40,541 nucleotides of DNA, taken from contig NZ_JABTTE010000029.1 in assembly GCF_013303125.1 (NCBI RefSeq), forward strand, positions 1 through 40,541, written 5' to 3'. The translations under genes were made by a program, and so were the position numbers. The notes below the pieces were generated by a model, which was not told the origin of the DNA, ran no database searches, and was given only the letters and a program-made list of their open reading frames with translations. Below are positions 18,255 to 27,785 of this stretch, in pieces. This DNA comes from Calidifontibacillus erzurumensis (GTDB lineage: Bacteria; Bacillota; Bacilli; Bacillales; Bacillaceae_J). The stretch's first letter is position 1. Every line of letters begins with the position of its first letter.

Positions 18255-20204
18255 ATGATCATACTTCAAGTCAATCAACTTACAAAATATTATGGTGCTG
18301 ACCTTATTTTATCCAATATTAAATTAGAAGTACAAGAAAAAGATAGGATTGCTCTTGTTGGCCGCAACGGTGCCGGCAAGTCAACATTGTTGAAAATTAT
18401 TGCCGGACAAATGTCCTATGATTCCGGCGAAATTATTAAACCGAAACATATTACAATCGGCTACCTTGCCCAAGATACAGGACTAGAGTCAAACTTATCA
18501 ATCTGGGATGAAATGTTGACGGTCTTTCAAGAACTTCGCCAAAAAGAAAAGAAATTGCGCGAATTAGAAGCGAAAATGGGCGAGCCGGAATATATTCAGG
18601 ATGAGGAAAAATATAGTAAATTACTAAAAGAATATGATGAGCTGCAGGTTGCATTTAAAGATGAAGGCGGCTATCAATATGAAGCTGATATTCGCAACGT
18701 CTTGCATGGTATGAATTTTAGCGATTTTGATTATAATACACCGATCGCAACGTTAAGCGGTGGGCAAAAAACGCGTTTAGCAATGGCCAAGCTGTTATTG
18801 ATGAAACCGGATTTGTTGATTTTGGATGAGCCGACAAACCATTTAGATATAGAAACGCTCACTTGGCTCGAAAACTATTTACAAAATTATCCAGGTGCAA
18901 TATTAATTGTTTCCCATGACCGATATTTCTTAGATAAAGTCGTCACGCAAGTGTATGAATTGGCGCGGACAAACTGCCGGAAGTTTGTCGGAAATTATAG
19001 CAAATATTTAGAGCAACGGGCCGCTTTATATGAGCAAGAATTGAAACAGTTTGAAAAACAGCAAGAAGAAATAGCAAAATTAAAAGATTTCATTCAAAGA
19101 AACATTGCTAGAGCATCAACGACAAAACGTGCCCAAAGCAGAAGGAAACAACTTGAAAAAATGAAAATATTAGACCGTCCGCTAGGCGATGAAAAATCTG
19201 CTTCATTTTCATTTGAAATTGAAAAACAAAGCGGTAACGATGTATTAACAGTTGAAAATCTATCTGTTTCCTATTCCAAAACAGAAAAGCCAATATTGAA
19301 AGATATTTCGTTCCAGCTAAAGCGCTCAGAAAGCGTAGCATTGGTAGGTCCAAACGGCATTGGAAAAACAACTTTGCTGAAAACATTGACGAAAGAACTT
19401 GAGCCTCTTTCCGGTAAAATTACTTTCGGCTCGAATGTTACAATCGGCTATTATGACCAGCAACAAGCAAATGTCACATCATCAAAAACCGTTTTAAATG
19501 AACTATGGGATGAATATCCACTCAAACCTGAAAAAGAAATTCGAACTGTGCTTGGCAACTTTCTATTTAGTGGTGATGATGTGTTAAAATCCGTCTCATC
19601 ATTGAGCGGCGGTGAAAAAGCACGCCTTTCATTGGCAAAACTAATGATGAAAAAAGCAAATTTGTTAATATTGGACGAGCCGACCAACCATCTTGATTTA
19701 GATAGTAAAGAAGTATTAGAAAATGCGCTAATTGATTATCCTGGAACGATTTTGTTTGTATCCCACGACCGTTATTTTATTAATCGGTTAGCAACAAAAA
19801 TTATTGAGTTATCCACAGATGGGCTTGAAACGTATTTGGGTGATTACGATTATTATATAATGAAGAAAGCGGAAAAAGCTGAACTTGAAATGCTTGAAAA
19901 AGGTGCACAAGTACCTAATGAAAGTAAAGAAACAGCACCTTCATTGGAATCGGCTTCCGATAAAACGAAATTTGAACAAGAGAAAGAACAAAAGCGGAAA
20001 GAACGACAGCGACTTCGTCGGATTGAAGAAATTGAAAAACAAATTGAAGAACTAGAAAGAAAGATCGCCGAAAACGAAGAACGGTTATGCGACCCGGATG
20101 TCTATCAAGATTATGAAAAAGCAGCAGAATTACAAGAAGCAAACGATAAATACAATCGTGAACTGGAAGCACTCATGGAAGAGTGGGAACACCTTCAAAT
20201 ATGA
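18255..20204 (+). CDS. ydiF: ABC-F family ATPase (YdiF-like)
   Basis: A soluble twin-cassette ATPase of the ABC-F family, which acts on the ribosome rather than in transport. 649 residues. The first cassette has Walker A GRNGAGKST at 36-44 and signature LSGGQKTR at 167-174. The inter-domain linker (about 245-320), rich in charged residues (RASTTKRAQSRRKQLEKM), is the part that reaches the peptidyl-tRNA site. The second cassette has GPNGIGKTT at 365-373 and LSGGEKAR at 450-457. The C-terminal region (about 560-649) is a long charged coiled coil. The order ydiF-moaC-rex matches Bacillus, with ydiF divergent from moaC. Whether it gives antibiotic protection or a general translation role is not visible. 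Confidence 0.95.
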   Translation: MIILQVNQLTKYYGADLILSNIKLEVQEKDRIALVGRNGAGKSTLLKIIAGQMSYDSGEIIKPKHITIGYLAQDTGLESNLSIWDEMLTVFQELRQKEKKLRELEAKMGEPEYIQDEEKYSKLLKEYDELQVAFKDEGGYQYEADIRNVLHGMNFSDFDYNTPIATLSGGQKTRLAMAKLLLMKPDLLILDEPTNHLDIETLTWLENYLQNYPGAILIVSHDRYFLDKVVTQVYELARTNCRKFVGNYSKYLEQRAALYEQELKQFEKQQEEIAKLKDFIQRNIARASTTKRAQSRRKQLEKMKILDRPLGDEKSASFSFEIEKQSGNDVLTVENLSVSYSKTEKPILKDISFQLKRSESVALVGPNGIGKTTLLKTLTKELEPLSGKITFGSNVTIGYYDQQQANVTSSKTVLNELWDEYPLKPEKEIRTVLGNFLFSGDDVLKSVSSLSGGEKARLSLAKLMMKKANLLILDEPTNHLDLDSKEVLENALIDYPGTILFVSHDRYFINRLATKIIELSTDGLETYLGDYDYYIMKKAEKAELEMLEKGAQVPNESKETAPSLESASDKTKFEQEKEQKRKERQRLRRIEEIEKQIEELERKIAENEERLCDPDVYQDYEKAAELQEANDKYNRELEALMEEWEHLQI

Positions 20205-20298
20205 AATTATAAATAATATTCTCCTAAAATATCATTTTCAAAATGGTAACATAGGAAAAGTTTGAAACAGATGTCGATCGTTTTAAATGGATATTCTC

Positions 20299-20355
20299 CC
20301 CCTTAAGGTAGGCAGATTAATTAATCAAATCTGAGTTACCTTAAGGGGATTTTTT
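20299..20355 (+). terminator. Terminator after ydiF
   Basis: A perfect 12-bp outer stem (CCCCTTAAGGTA at 20299-20310 with its complement at 20337-20348) encloses a second small CAGATT/AATCTG hairpin. It is followed by GATTTTTTAT. Confidence 0.93.
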
Positions 20356-20426
20356 ATGGCAAATGAATATTTTCATTTAAGTTTTATGTTTGAAAGCCTT
20401 TTTTCTATTGTTTCGAATTTTCAAAA

Positions 20427-20619
20427 CTATTCACACTATCCACAAGATTATTCACAGAAAAAATCAATTATAATCAGGTTTTCACGAATTTATTAACATT
20501 ATCCACAAAATTATCCGATGTTATCCACATTTTTTTGTTAACAATTAGGAATCCAATTATAGTTGAGTTTATTAAAGTTATCCACTGATTTTGTTAATTG
20601 TGGATAACTTCTATCCACA
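20427..20619. promoter_or_regulatory. DnaA-box cluster
   Basis: Eight DnaA boxes lie in 193 bp. Four fit TTATNCACA exactly: TTATTCACA at 20448, TTATCCACA at 20499 and 20521, and the inverted TGTGGATAA at 20599. Four differ by one base: CTATTCACA at 20427, CTATCCACA at 20436 and 20611, and TTATCCACT at 20578. Seven point one way and one the other. There is no dnaA or dnaN here, so this is not obviously oriC. From memory, B. subtilis has replication-control DnaA-box clusters outside oriC, one near gcp (tsaD), which would match this position. Confidence 0.9.
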
Positions 20620-20852
20620 GGAACGGAAGATAAATAGGAAAAATTGAACTTCCACTTTTGCATATCTATGAAGTTTTCCCCATATATTTGCAATATGAAT
20701 AGGCTTGAAAAAATGAGTTTTATTAACATTTACCCCATCATATAATTCGTTGATTTCTAGAGATCTCTTTTAGACGAATGATCTTTAGATGGGAAGGCAA
20801 TGAATGCCTTGATCCATAAATATTCTCATATTTACCAAGGGAGGGGGATCTT

Positions 20853-21278
20853 TTGCAATTTTACTACGGGCAGCAAATGCCGCTTCGAATACTTGATGAG
20901 GCTGAGTTTTGGAAACGTCAGGAAGAGGAACATACAGTTGTTATTCGGGAATTAGTTGATAATTTAGAAGAAAAATATGTTCAAGCTTTACAAGATTGGG
21001 AGAAGGTATTAGGAGAAACACGGCAACAAGTTCTACAATACATTCAAACGGTGATTCGCGCAGGCCATTATGTTCCCCAAGCTTTGCAACAGCAAGTATT
21101 GCAATTTGTTCCTTTTTGGCTAAAGCAAAGCTTGGGATTTATTGAACTATGCCGTCAAATCCAAAATCATAGTGAAGCTGTAAAAGGAAATATGACTGCA
21201 AAAGTCGTTCTCGATCATATTATCCGTGAGTCTGAGTATTTTATTGGAATAGCTCAAGCATTATTGTACAATCTGTAA
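20853..21278 (+). CDS. DUF2935-like helical protein
   Basis: A 141-residue, all-helical soluble protein without a signal peptide. The opening MQFYYGQQMPLRILDEAEFWKRQEEEHTVVIREL, with conserved Glu/His in EEEHT and a later SEYFIG helix, resembles the ferritin-like DUF2935 family (about half the length of the two-domain members). The start is TTG at 20853 after GGGAGGGGG. It sits between the DnaA-box cluster and tsaD and faces tsaD. Function is unknown; metal binding is only a possibility from the fold. Confidence 0.7.
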   Translation: MQFYYGQQMPLRILDEAEFWKRQEEEHTVVIRELVDNLEEKYVQALQDWEKVLGETRQQVLQYIQTVIRAGHYVPQALQQQVLQFVPFWLKQSLGFIELCRQIQNHSEAVKGNMTAKVVLDHIIRESEYFIGIAQALLYNL

Positions 21279-21367
21279 CAGTTATTTCCATATTCCTAGA
21301 TTGAAACAGCATCGTTTGACAAAAAATCTTTGTAAGGGCGGGACGTATCGTTCATGGACTTACTAGA

Positions 21368-22381
21368 TTATAAATTTAGACCTGGTGTCCCGTTTAAATC
21401 GAGTCCTGCTCTTTTTCCTTTTGCCAATTCAATACTTGCTGCTGCACCGATCATTGCTGCATTATCTGTACAAAGGTAAAGAGGAGGAATAACTAACTCA
21501 ATATCTGTATCTTTAAATGCTTTTTCAAGCTCCGTTCTCAATCCCTTATTGGCTGCAACTCCACCGGCGAGTAAAACTTGTTTTACACGATTCTCTTTTG
21601 CAGCCTGCTTTGTTTTTGTCACTAAAACATCAATGACGCTTTCTTGAAAGCTTGCCGCTAGATCTTCTGGTTTTATTTCTTCGCCGCGCTGCTTCGCATT
21701 GTGGAGAGTATTGATTACTGCTGATTTCAACCCGCTAAAGCTAAAATCATAAGAATCTTTCTCAAGCCAAGCACGAGGCAATTCGATGGAAACTTGTCCT
21801 TTTTGAGCCAATCGGTCAATATGAGGTCCTCCTGGGTAAGGCAAATTTAACTGTCTTGCTACTTTATCATAAGCCTCACCAACAGCATCATCTCTCGTTT
21901 CCCCAATCACTTCATATGATCCGTGCTCTTTCATTAAAACAAGTTCGGTATGTCCGCCTGAAACAACTAATGCTAATAATGGAAATTCCATTTCCTTAAC
22001 AAACCGGTTTGCATATATATGTCCTGCTATATGATGAACGGATACGAGCGGAATATTATGGGCAAAGGCAAGTGCTTTTGCTGCGTTTACACCTACGAGC
22101 AGAGCCCCTACTAATCCTGGTCCTTCCGTTACAGCAATTGCATCAATATCCTTAATGGTAATTCCCGCTTGAGCAAGTGCTTCTTCGAGTACGATCGTTA
22201 TTTGCTCTACATGGTGCCGTGAAGCAATTTCCGGTACAACACCACCAAACCGTTTATGGCTTTCAATTTGTGATGCTACAACATTAGCAAGAATCTCTCT
22301 TCCGTTTTTTATGACTGCTGCTGCCGTTTCATCACAGCTTGTTTCAATCGCTAAAATAATTTCATCTTTTTTACAATTCAT
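21368..22381 (-). CDS. tsaD: tRNA N6-adenosine threonylcarbamoyltransferase TsaD
   Basis: Transfers threonylcarbamoyl to A37 of ANN-decoding tRNAs (t6A), acting with TsaB and TsaE. 337 residues, normal length. The metal-binding pair is in HHIAGH (117-122). Nucleotide-binding motifs are [14 protein letters not shown] near the start and [22 protein letters not shown] and CTDNAAMIG are near the end. Its start overlaps the rimI stop by 11 bp, so translation is coupled. Last gene of the thiL-tsaE-tsaB-rimI-tsaD operon. Confidence 0.98.
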   Translation of the reverse strand: MNCKKDEIILAIETSCDETAAAVIKNGREILANVVASQIESHKRFGGVVPEIASRHHVEQITIVLEEALAQAGITIKDIDAIAVTEGPGLVGALLVGVNAAKALAFAHNIPLVSVHHIAGHIYANRFVKEMEFPLLALVVSGGHTELVLMKEHGSYEVIGETRDDAVGEAYDKVARQLNLPYPGGPHIDRLAQKGQVSIELPRAWLEKDSYDFSFSGLKSAVINTLHNAKQRGEEIKPEDLAASFQESVIDVLVTKTKQAAKENRVKQVLLAGGVAANKGLRTELEKAFKDTDIELVIPPLYLCTDNAAMIGAAASIELAKGKRAGLDLNGTPGLNL

Positions 22382-22829
22382 CTAAATTCACCCACATTAC
22401 TAAGGCATCTTCATTGTTATCTATATAATAATTTTTTCGGATTCTCCCCGCTTGAAAGCCGAATTTCTTATATAAATTTTGGGCAATTTCATTTGATACG
22501 CGCACTTCAAGCGTTAATGTTTTTAAACCTATGGCCTTACTAAATTTAATCACTTGATCTAACAATGCTTCTCCATACTTTTTGCCGCGATAATCTGGCA
22601 ATACGGCTATATTTGTAATATGTCCTTCATCAATAATCGCCCATAATCCGCAGTAACCAATCAATTTATCGTCAAGTTCCATGACGATATATTTGGCATA
22701 CTCATTTTTTGTCATTTCATTATAAAAAGCTTCTTTACTCCAAGGCAAAGTAAAAGAATTAACTTCAATCTCATAGACTTGATCAATATCATTCACAGTC
22801 ATTAACCGAAAATGAATCGATTTCTCCAT
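22371..22829 (-). CDS. rimI: Ribosomal-protein-alanine N-acetyltransferase RimI (GNAT)
   Basis: GNAT-fold acetyltransferase of 152 residues. The acetyl-CoA loop is visible as [15 protein letters not shown] (about 86-100), followed by [29 protein letters not shown], the RimI C-terminal signature. GAGGAG precedes the ATG at 22829. Located between tsaB and tsaD as in Bacillus. In E. coli RimI acetylates ribosomal protein S18; the natural substrates in Firmicutes are less certain. Confidence 0.95.
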   Translation of the reverse strand: MEKSIHFRLMTVNDIDQVYEIEVNSFTLPWSKEAFYNEMTKNEYAKYIVMELDDKLIGYCGLWAIIDEGHITNIAVLPDYRGKKYGEALLDQVIKFSKAIGLKTLTLEVRVSNEIAQNLYKKFGFQAGRIRKNYYIDNNEDALVMWVNLDEL

Positions 22830-22885
22830 CGGTTGTTCTCCTCAATTGAAAATTGTTGCATCAAGGCATCGGTTGCACGATTCCA

Positions 22886-23626
22886 TTATTGCGTTGATTG
22901 CTTTGACAGAGAGGTTGTTTCTTTTTCCTTTTTCAAGGCATTTTGAGCAGCCAGCCACTTAGCTTCTGCTTCCGCCAAGCGGATATAATTCGGGACAAAA
23001 GAATGAACCTCTTGCGGCTCCTTCTCCATTCCAATGATTGCAAGTTCTGATGGTCTAGGATTAAATAAAGATGGAGAAGCAATAACCGCTTGATCTTTTA
23101 ATATTTCTTTAATTGTTGCCATATGCAGTACGACATCATTTCCTAAAAACAAGACTTTATCTCTTTGCTGTTTAAGCTCCTCCAACCAGTCTTTCAACAA
23201 TATGATGCGGTCATCTTGAATCGCTTGGAACTTCTCTCCACTCATGGCGTAAAGTCCGGTATAGACTTGTCCGCGACGGGCGTCAAAAATCGGAGATACA
23301 ACACCGTTAAATAACTGACCGTTTCGTGCCAATACTTCAAGACTGGAAACCCCAACAATCGGAATATTTAAAGTCCAAGCTAATGTTTTGGCAACAGTAA
23401 CCCCAATTCTTACCCCAGTATATGAACCGGGACCATGGGCAACAATGATACGATCTAATTGATTCGGCTCTATTCCAAGCTCTGTCATCAAATCAGAAAT
23501 AGCTGGCATTAATCGAATGGAGTGGTTTTTATTTAAATTCGTAATGTATTCACCAATAATCGTCTTTCCGTCAATGACAGCTACACCCATTACGAGATTC
23601 GACGTATCAATCGCTAATGCTTTCAT
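22886..23626 (-). CDS. tsaB: tRNA t6A modification protein TsaB
   Basis: The ASKHA-fold partner that dimerises with TsaD in t6A synthesis. 246 residues from ATG 23626 (MKALAIDTSNLVMGVAV). The upstream in-frame ATG at 23677 adds 17 residues unlike the family and lies deep inside tsaE. AGGAG is about 10 bases before the chosen start, inside the tsaE end, giving a 20-bp overlap and translational coupling. AHGPGSYTGVRIG is the family hallmark. TsaB lacks the catalytic metal motif found in TsaD, as expected. Confidence 0.95.
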   Translation of the reverse strand: MKALAIDTSNLVMGVAVIDGKTIIGEYITNLNKNHSIRLMPAISDLMTELGIEPNQLDRIIVAHGPGSYTGVRIGVTVAKTLAWTLNIPIVGVSSLEVLARNGQLFNGVVSPIFDARRGQVYTGLYAMSGEKFQAIQDDRIILLKDWLEELKQQRDKVLFLGNDVVLHMATIKEILKDQAVIASPSLFNPRPSELAIIGMEKEPQEVHSFVPNYIRLAEAEAKWLAAQNALKKEKETTSLSKQSTQ

Positions 23627-24083
23627 CCTTCCATAACTCCTCACATATCTCGACATACTGTATTCCATTAGGTTCAAGAACTATTTTTCTTTCTTGTTCA
23701 TTTTCATATTTTATACTTATTTGTAGCAATTCAGGCGGCAATTGCTCTCGAATAAACTGTGCCCACTCCACCACCGTTACTCCATCACCATGGAAATATT
23801 CATCAAAACCTAAATCTTCATCACTTTCTTCCAAACGGTAAACATCCATATGATAGAGCGGCATAACTCCATCAGTATATTCTTTAATAATAGTAAAAGT
23901 CGGACTATTGACCGTACGCTTTACACCTAGGCCAAGCGCAAGTCCTTTTGTAAAAGTCGTCTTCCCAGCACCAAGATCTCCTTCAAGTGTTATGACCGAA
24001 CCAGGTCGAAGTTTTTTCGCAAGCTTCATAGCAAAATCCATCGTTTCATCAGCTGAATGACTATTAAAAACAAATGGCTCCAT
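23607..24083 (-). CDS. tsaE: t6A biosynthesis ATPase TsaE
   Basis: A P-loop ATPase that resets the TsaB-TsaD complex. 158 residues with Walker A GDLGAGKTT at 35-43, the conserved NSPTF segment, and the Walker B-like VVEWAQF. GGGGGGAAGG precedes the ATG at 24083. It is 74 bp downstream of thiL. Confidence 0.96.
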   Translation of the reverse strand: MEPFVFNSHSADETMDFAMKLAKKLRPGSVITLEGDLGAGKTTFTKGLALGLGVKRTVNSPTFTIIKEYTDGVMPLYHMDVYRLEESDEDLGFDEYFHGDGVTVVEWAQFIREQLPPELLQISIKYENEQERKIVLEPNGIQYVEICEELWKDESISD

Positions 24084-24157
24084 TCAACCTTCCCCCCATT
24101 TCATTGGAAGTGTTTTAAAATATAAAAATGACTAATAGCAATAAGTCTACCAATAAC

Positions 24158-25147
24158 CTAATCCCTAAAATGATTAAAACCTAATTTTTCCAATAAACGG
24201 TATGTCTCGGCTTCCTTTAACAACACTTTTGATGGACCGTTTTCTACATAGCCGATCTTTGTTATCAAAAAGCCTTTTTCCTTACATTTTTCTTCAACGG
24301 AAGTCCAATGTTCCTGTGGAATCGTCCCAACCAATTCATAATCTTCGCCGCCATATAACATCCATTTAAGTTGCTCTTTTTCGTCAAAAGCCTCCAGCCC
24401 TTCGCTTTTCGGTAGAAAGTCTCTTTCAATAACGATCGAAACATTGCTTGCTTCAGCAATTTCGTTCAATTCACTAGCGATACCATCGCTGACATCATTT
24501 AAAGCAACCCGAGGGTAATCAGCTAACAGTTGCCCAATTTCTATCCTAGGCTCCGGAAGTTGGTGTTTACGAACAAGAGCAAGTTCATCTTTTGTAAATG
24601 AATAATCAACTCCATACTGTAATAGGAGATGTAAACCAGCTGCAGAATCACCTAATGTCTCGGTTACAAAAACAATATCGCCTGCCTTTGCATTTTTCCG
24701 TAAAAGGTGCTTTCCTTTTTCGATTCTCCCAATTACAGTAACAGTAATGGCAAGACTATCTTTCGTTGAAACTGTATCGCCACCGATTAAATCCATTTGG
24801 AACCGTTCCGCAAGATTCTCCATTCCTTTATAAATTTCTGCAAGTTCCTCAGCCGACCAATGTTTCGGAATGGCAATCGACACTAAATAAAAGATGGGTT
24901 TGCCCCCCATCGCTGCTATGTCACTAATATTCGAAGCTAATGCTTTATAACCGATGTGAAATGGCTTCATCGTCTTTTTTGAAAAATGAATATCCTCTAT
25001 CATTGTATCCAAACAAATAATTTCTTCAACATTACTATCTCCTCTATAAAGAGCAGCATCATCACCAATACCTGCCACTAAGTGCGGCTGCCTGTAAGTT
25101 TTTGGAGTAATACTTTTAATAAATGAAAATTCATCTTGAATCGTCAT
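24158..25147 (-). CDS. thiL: Thiamine-monophosphate kinase ThiL
   Basis: Phosphorylates thiamine monophosphate to the active diphosphate. 329 residues. Metal/ATP-binding acidic motifs are GIGDDAALY (27-34), a DTM segment (IICLDTMIEDIHFS) and DLIGGDTVST. DVSDGIASELNEIA and the later GEDYELV are also typical of the PurM/ThiL fold. CGGAGG precedes the ATG. It opens the operon with the t6A genes, separated from the upstream PLP-enzyme gene by a terminator. Confidence 0.96.
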   Translation of the reverse strand: MTIQDEFSFIKSITPKTYRQPHLVAGIGDDAALYRGDSNVEEIICLDTMIEDIHFSKKTMKPFHIGYKALASNISDIAAMGGKPIFYLVSIAIPKHWSAEELAEIYKGMENLAERFQMDLIGGDTVSTKDSLAITVTVIGRIEKGKHLLRKNAKAGDIVFVTETLGDSAAGLHLLLQYGVDYSFTKDELALVRKHQLPEPRIEIGQLLADYPRVALNDVSDGIASELNEIAEASNVSIVIERDFLPKSEGLEAFDEKEQLKWMLYGGEDYELVGTIPQEHWTSVEEKCKEKGFLITKIGYVENGPSKVLLKEAETYRLLEKLGFNHFRD

Positions 25148-25161
25148 CTTAATTTCCTCCG

Positions 25162-25192
25162 AAAAAATCCTTAGGAATGGCTCCTAAGGATT
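25162..25192 (-). terminator. Terminator between the PLP-enzyme gene and thiL
   Basis: A perfect 11-bp stem (AATCCTTAGGA / TCCTAAGGATT), followed on the minus strand by a T-run. It ends the gene at 25235-26377. The thiL promoter must then lie in the few bases before 25147 or within or just upstream of this hairpin. Confidence 0.88.
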
Positions 25193-25234
25193 GGGTTTCG
25201 TCATCTATTCCATTTTCGCATATTGTTTTCTATT

Positions 25235-26377
25235 TTACAAAATAGATTGATTTAATGCATCTTGAAAAACAGCTAAAATATCTTCAGCATCTTCAATACC
25301 AACGGAAATCCGGACAACACCTTCGTTTATTCCAAGTTGTTCTCTCAATTCGTTCGTTAACGAGCGATGTGATGTACCTAGAGGATAAGAAACTGATGTT
25401 TCTACACCAGCTAATGTTGGTACAATTTTAACCCATGAAAGTGATTTGAAAAATTTTGAAACATCACATTTCCCTGTAATATCAATCGTAACGATTGCTC
25501 CGTTGCCTTTTTCTGACACAAACTCCGGATAGTAAACTTTGCGAATACCAGGGTGGCCTTTTAAACCGTTTGCCAATACTTGGGCATTTTTTACATGACG
25601 CTCCATGCGAACACTTAAAGTTTTTATCCCTCGTGTACCTAACCAAGCTTCAAATGGGTTAAGATTTAATCCTAGATTAACAACTTTTGTCCGTGCTTTT
25701 GCAATTAAATCCTCATGCCCCACAAGCACTCCAGCTGTTACATCACTATGGCCTCCGATATATTTTGTCGCTGAATGGACGACAAGGTCGACGCCTTTAA
25801 GATATGGATTTAATAGATACGGAGTGGCAAACGTATTATCAACCATAGAAATTAAGTTATGCTCTTTTGCAATTTCAACAAGCTGTTCCAAATTTTCAAC
25901 TCTTAATAACGGATTGGTGATTGACTCTGTATAAATAAGTTTCGTATTTGGTTTAATTTGTTTTATGATTTCTTCTCTATTTTCAAAAGATACAAATGTA
26001 ACGTCAATACCAAAGTCTTTCAACTCATGTGCTAATAGAGTATATGTACCTCCATATATGTCATTTGTTGCTACAATATGATCGCCAGCTTTCACAACAG
26101 ATAGGATACCTGCAAAAATGGCTGAAAGTCCGGATGATGTTGCCACCCCAGCTGGTGCCCCTTCTAAATTTGCAACAGCAGCTGCTAATTCATCTGTATT
26201 TGGATTCCCAGTACGCGTATATAAATACTTGCTTTTTCCTTGATAAAAACCTTCCAAATCTTCCAAATCGGAAAAGGTAAAGGCAGTCGTTTGATAAATT
26301 GGATTGATTTTGCTAGAACTAGTGACAAAGTTACCTTCTGACAAATGTACAGCTTCTGTATCAAAATGATGTTTCAT
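25235..26377 (-). CDS. Cys/Met-metabolism PLP enzyme (cystathionine gamma-synthase/lyase type)
   Basis: A fold-type I PLP enzyme of transsulfuration. 380 residues. The Schiff-base lysine is Lys205 in HSATKYIGGHSD. YTRTGNPN (53-60) supplies the phosphate-binding tyrosine and arginine from the neighbouring subunit, TSSGLSAI (80-87) is the cofactor cup, and DNTFATPY precedes the lysine. The C-terminal substrate-binding Arg is in EGVVRISVGIED. It is monocistronic, with its own terminator and AAAGGGGG before the ATG. Gamma-synthase, gamma-lyase (MccB-like) and beta-lyase cannot be separated by eye. No S-box or T-box is visible upstream. Confidence 0.9.
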   Translation of the reverse strand: MKHHFDTEAVHLSEGNFVTSSSKINPIYQTTAFTFSDLEDLEGFYQGKSKYLYTRTGNPNTDELAAAVANLEGAPAGVATSSGLSAIFAGILSVVKAGDHIVATNDIYGGTYTLLAHELKDFGIDVTFVSFENREEIIKQIKPNTKLIYTESITNPLLRVENLEQLVEIAKEHNLISMVDNTFATPYLLNPYLKGVDLVVHSATKYIGGHSDVTAGVLVGHEDLIAKARTKVVNLGLNLNPFEAWLGTRGIKTLSVRMERHVKNAQVLANGLKGHPGIRKVYYPEFVSEKGNGAIVTIDITGKCDVSKFFKSLSWVKIVPTLAGVETSVSYPLGTSHRSLTNELREQLGINEGVVRISVGIEDAEDILAVFQDALNQSIL

Positions 26378-26518
26378 AATTTTTCGTCCCCCTTTATTTA
26401 CTATATATCATTTTAAACCTTTAATAGGGTAAAGGACAATTGATTTTTCCGTGTTTTTCTATATGATAGAAAAGGTTATTATTGTGATAAAAACGATGAC
26501 GATGAAAGGACTATAGCC

Positions 26519-27775
26519 ATGAATAGAAACACAATCCTAAAAATATTGATCATTGTTTGTGTAACGGCATTTTTAGGAGAACTAAAAATTACACCGTTTA
26601 ATAGCTCTTTTCGCATCGCCTTAGGCAGTGCCGGCTTTTTCTTTTTGTTGTTATATTATAAAGATGTTCCTTATCTTTTGACAGGCTTTGTTACCGGTGT
26701 ATTAACAACATTATTTCGAACAGGTCTGGATTCATTTTATTTTAACGATTTTTCTTTTATAGGAAGTTTTTTGACCCATAGCCCAATAATCGGCTATTAT
26801 TTAGTATTTGCAACAATTCTTCAATTTACAAAGCGAAAGTGTGGGTCCATATCGCCACTAATGCTTGGTTTTTTCGGGGTTTTAAGCGATGGGATTGCCA
26901 ATATTGCTGAACTATTGCTGCACTCTGCTATTAATGGTGTCCCTTTCATGTTTTCAAATATCGGTTATGTTTTCATAGTTGCTGTTTTTCGAAGTTTCTT
27001 TGTCATCGGCTTATATAATAGCATTGAATCGAATAAACTAAAGGCCATTTATGTGGAACAACGGAAGAAATTTGAGGAAATCCAGACGATTTTGTCCGAA
27101 TTATATATTGAAGGTTTTTATCTAGAAAAAACATTGACTGATATTGAAACAATTACGAGGAAAGCTCATGACTTATATCAAGAACTGAAAAAACTAGAAA
27201 TGCCCGTAGAATTAACAAGAAGTGCACTTTTAATTGCCCAAGAGGTACACGAAGTCAAAAAAGATAATCAACGAATTAAAGCCGGCCTCGAGAAATTGAT
27301 CGCTGAAGGACATATCGTTAAACCTGTATCATTAAAAGAAATTGTGAACGTCAGTCTTAAAGCAAACAAAAAGTATAGCAAATCGCTAGGAAAAAATATT
27401 GAAATAGAAGCATCTGTTGACGTTGATTTAAAAGTTCAATCCATTTATCCACTTCTCATAATCTTAAATAATTTGATTACCAATGCAATTGAAGCAATCG
27501 ATGAAACTGGATTCATTCAAGTAACTGTGAGGATGTTGGATTCAAATATTATAATTGAAGTGCTTGATAACGGTCCCGGCATTGATCCAGATGAACAAGA
27601 TGTCATATTTGAACCAGGATTTACAACAAAATTTACAGAAACAGGCAAACCTTCCACTGGCATTGGCTTATCACATGTAAAATTAATGGTAGAGAAACTA
27701 GACGGTTCTATTCAATTACAATCATCACCAGTGCAGACTGCTTTTACAATTACATTACCAATCAAAAATCTATAA
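26519..27775 (+). CDS. glnK: GlnK (YcbA)-like sensor histidine kinase
   Basis: 418 residues. The N-terminal membrane part (about 8-168) has five or six helices and little extracellular material. A coiled region follows, then phospho-acceptor His244 in AQEVHEVKKDNQRI and a HATPase domain with Asn322 (LITNAIEAI), DNGPGI at 350-355 and STGIGL at 379-384. This architecture, plus the YcbB-type regulator next door, matches B. subtilis GlnK, the glutamine-responsive kinase. The gap to its regulator is about 300 bp because a tandem repeat lies between them. The signal here may be the TAXI substrate rather than glutamine. Confidence 0.85.
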   Translation: MNRNTILKILIIVCVTAFLGELKITPFNSSFRIALGSAGFFFLLLYYKDVPYLLTGFVTGVLTTLFRTGLDSFYFNDFSFIGSFLTHSPIIGYYLVFATILQFTKRKCGSISPLMLGFFGVLSDGIANIAELLLHSAINGVPFMFSNIGYVFIVAVFRSFFVIGLYNSIESNKLKAIYVEQRKKFEEIQTILSELYIEGFYLEKTLTDIETITRKAHDLYQELKKLEMPVELTRSALLIAQEVHEVKKDNQRIKAGLEKLIAEGHIVKPVSLKEIVNVSLKANKKYSKSLGKNIEIEASVDVDLKVQSIYPLLIILNNLITNAIEAIDETGFIQVTVRMLDSNIIIEVLDNGPGIDPDEQDVIFEPGFTTKFTETGKPSTGIGLSHVKLMVEKLDGSIQLQSSPVQTAFTITLPIKNL

Positions 27776-27785
27776 ATCGCGATAT

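Noticed and set aside
20427-20619. Chromosomal origin oriC
   Set aside because: The DnaA boxes are dense, but dnaA, dnaN and an obvious AT-rich unwinding element with DnaA-trio pattern are not here; a DnaA-titrating cluster fits better.
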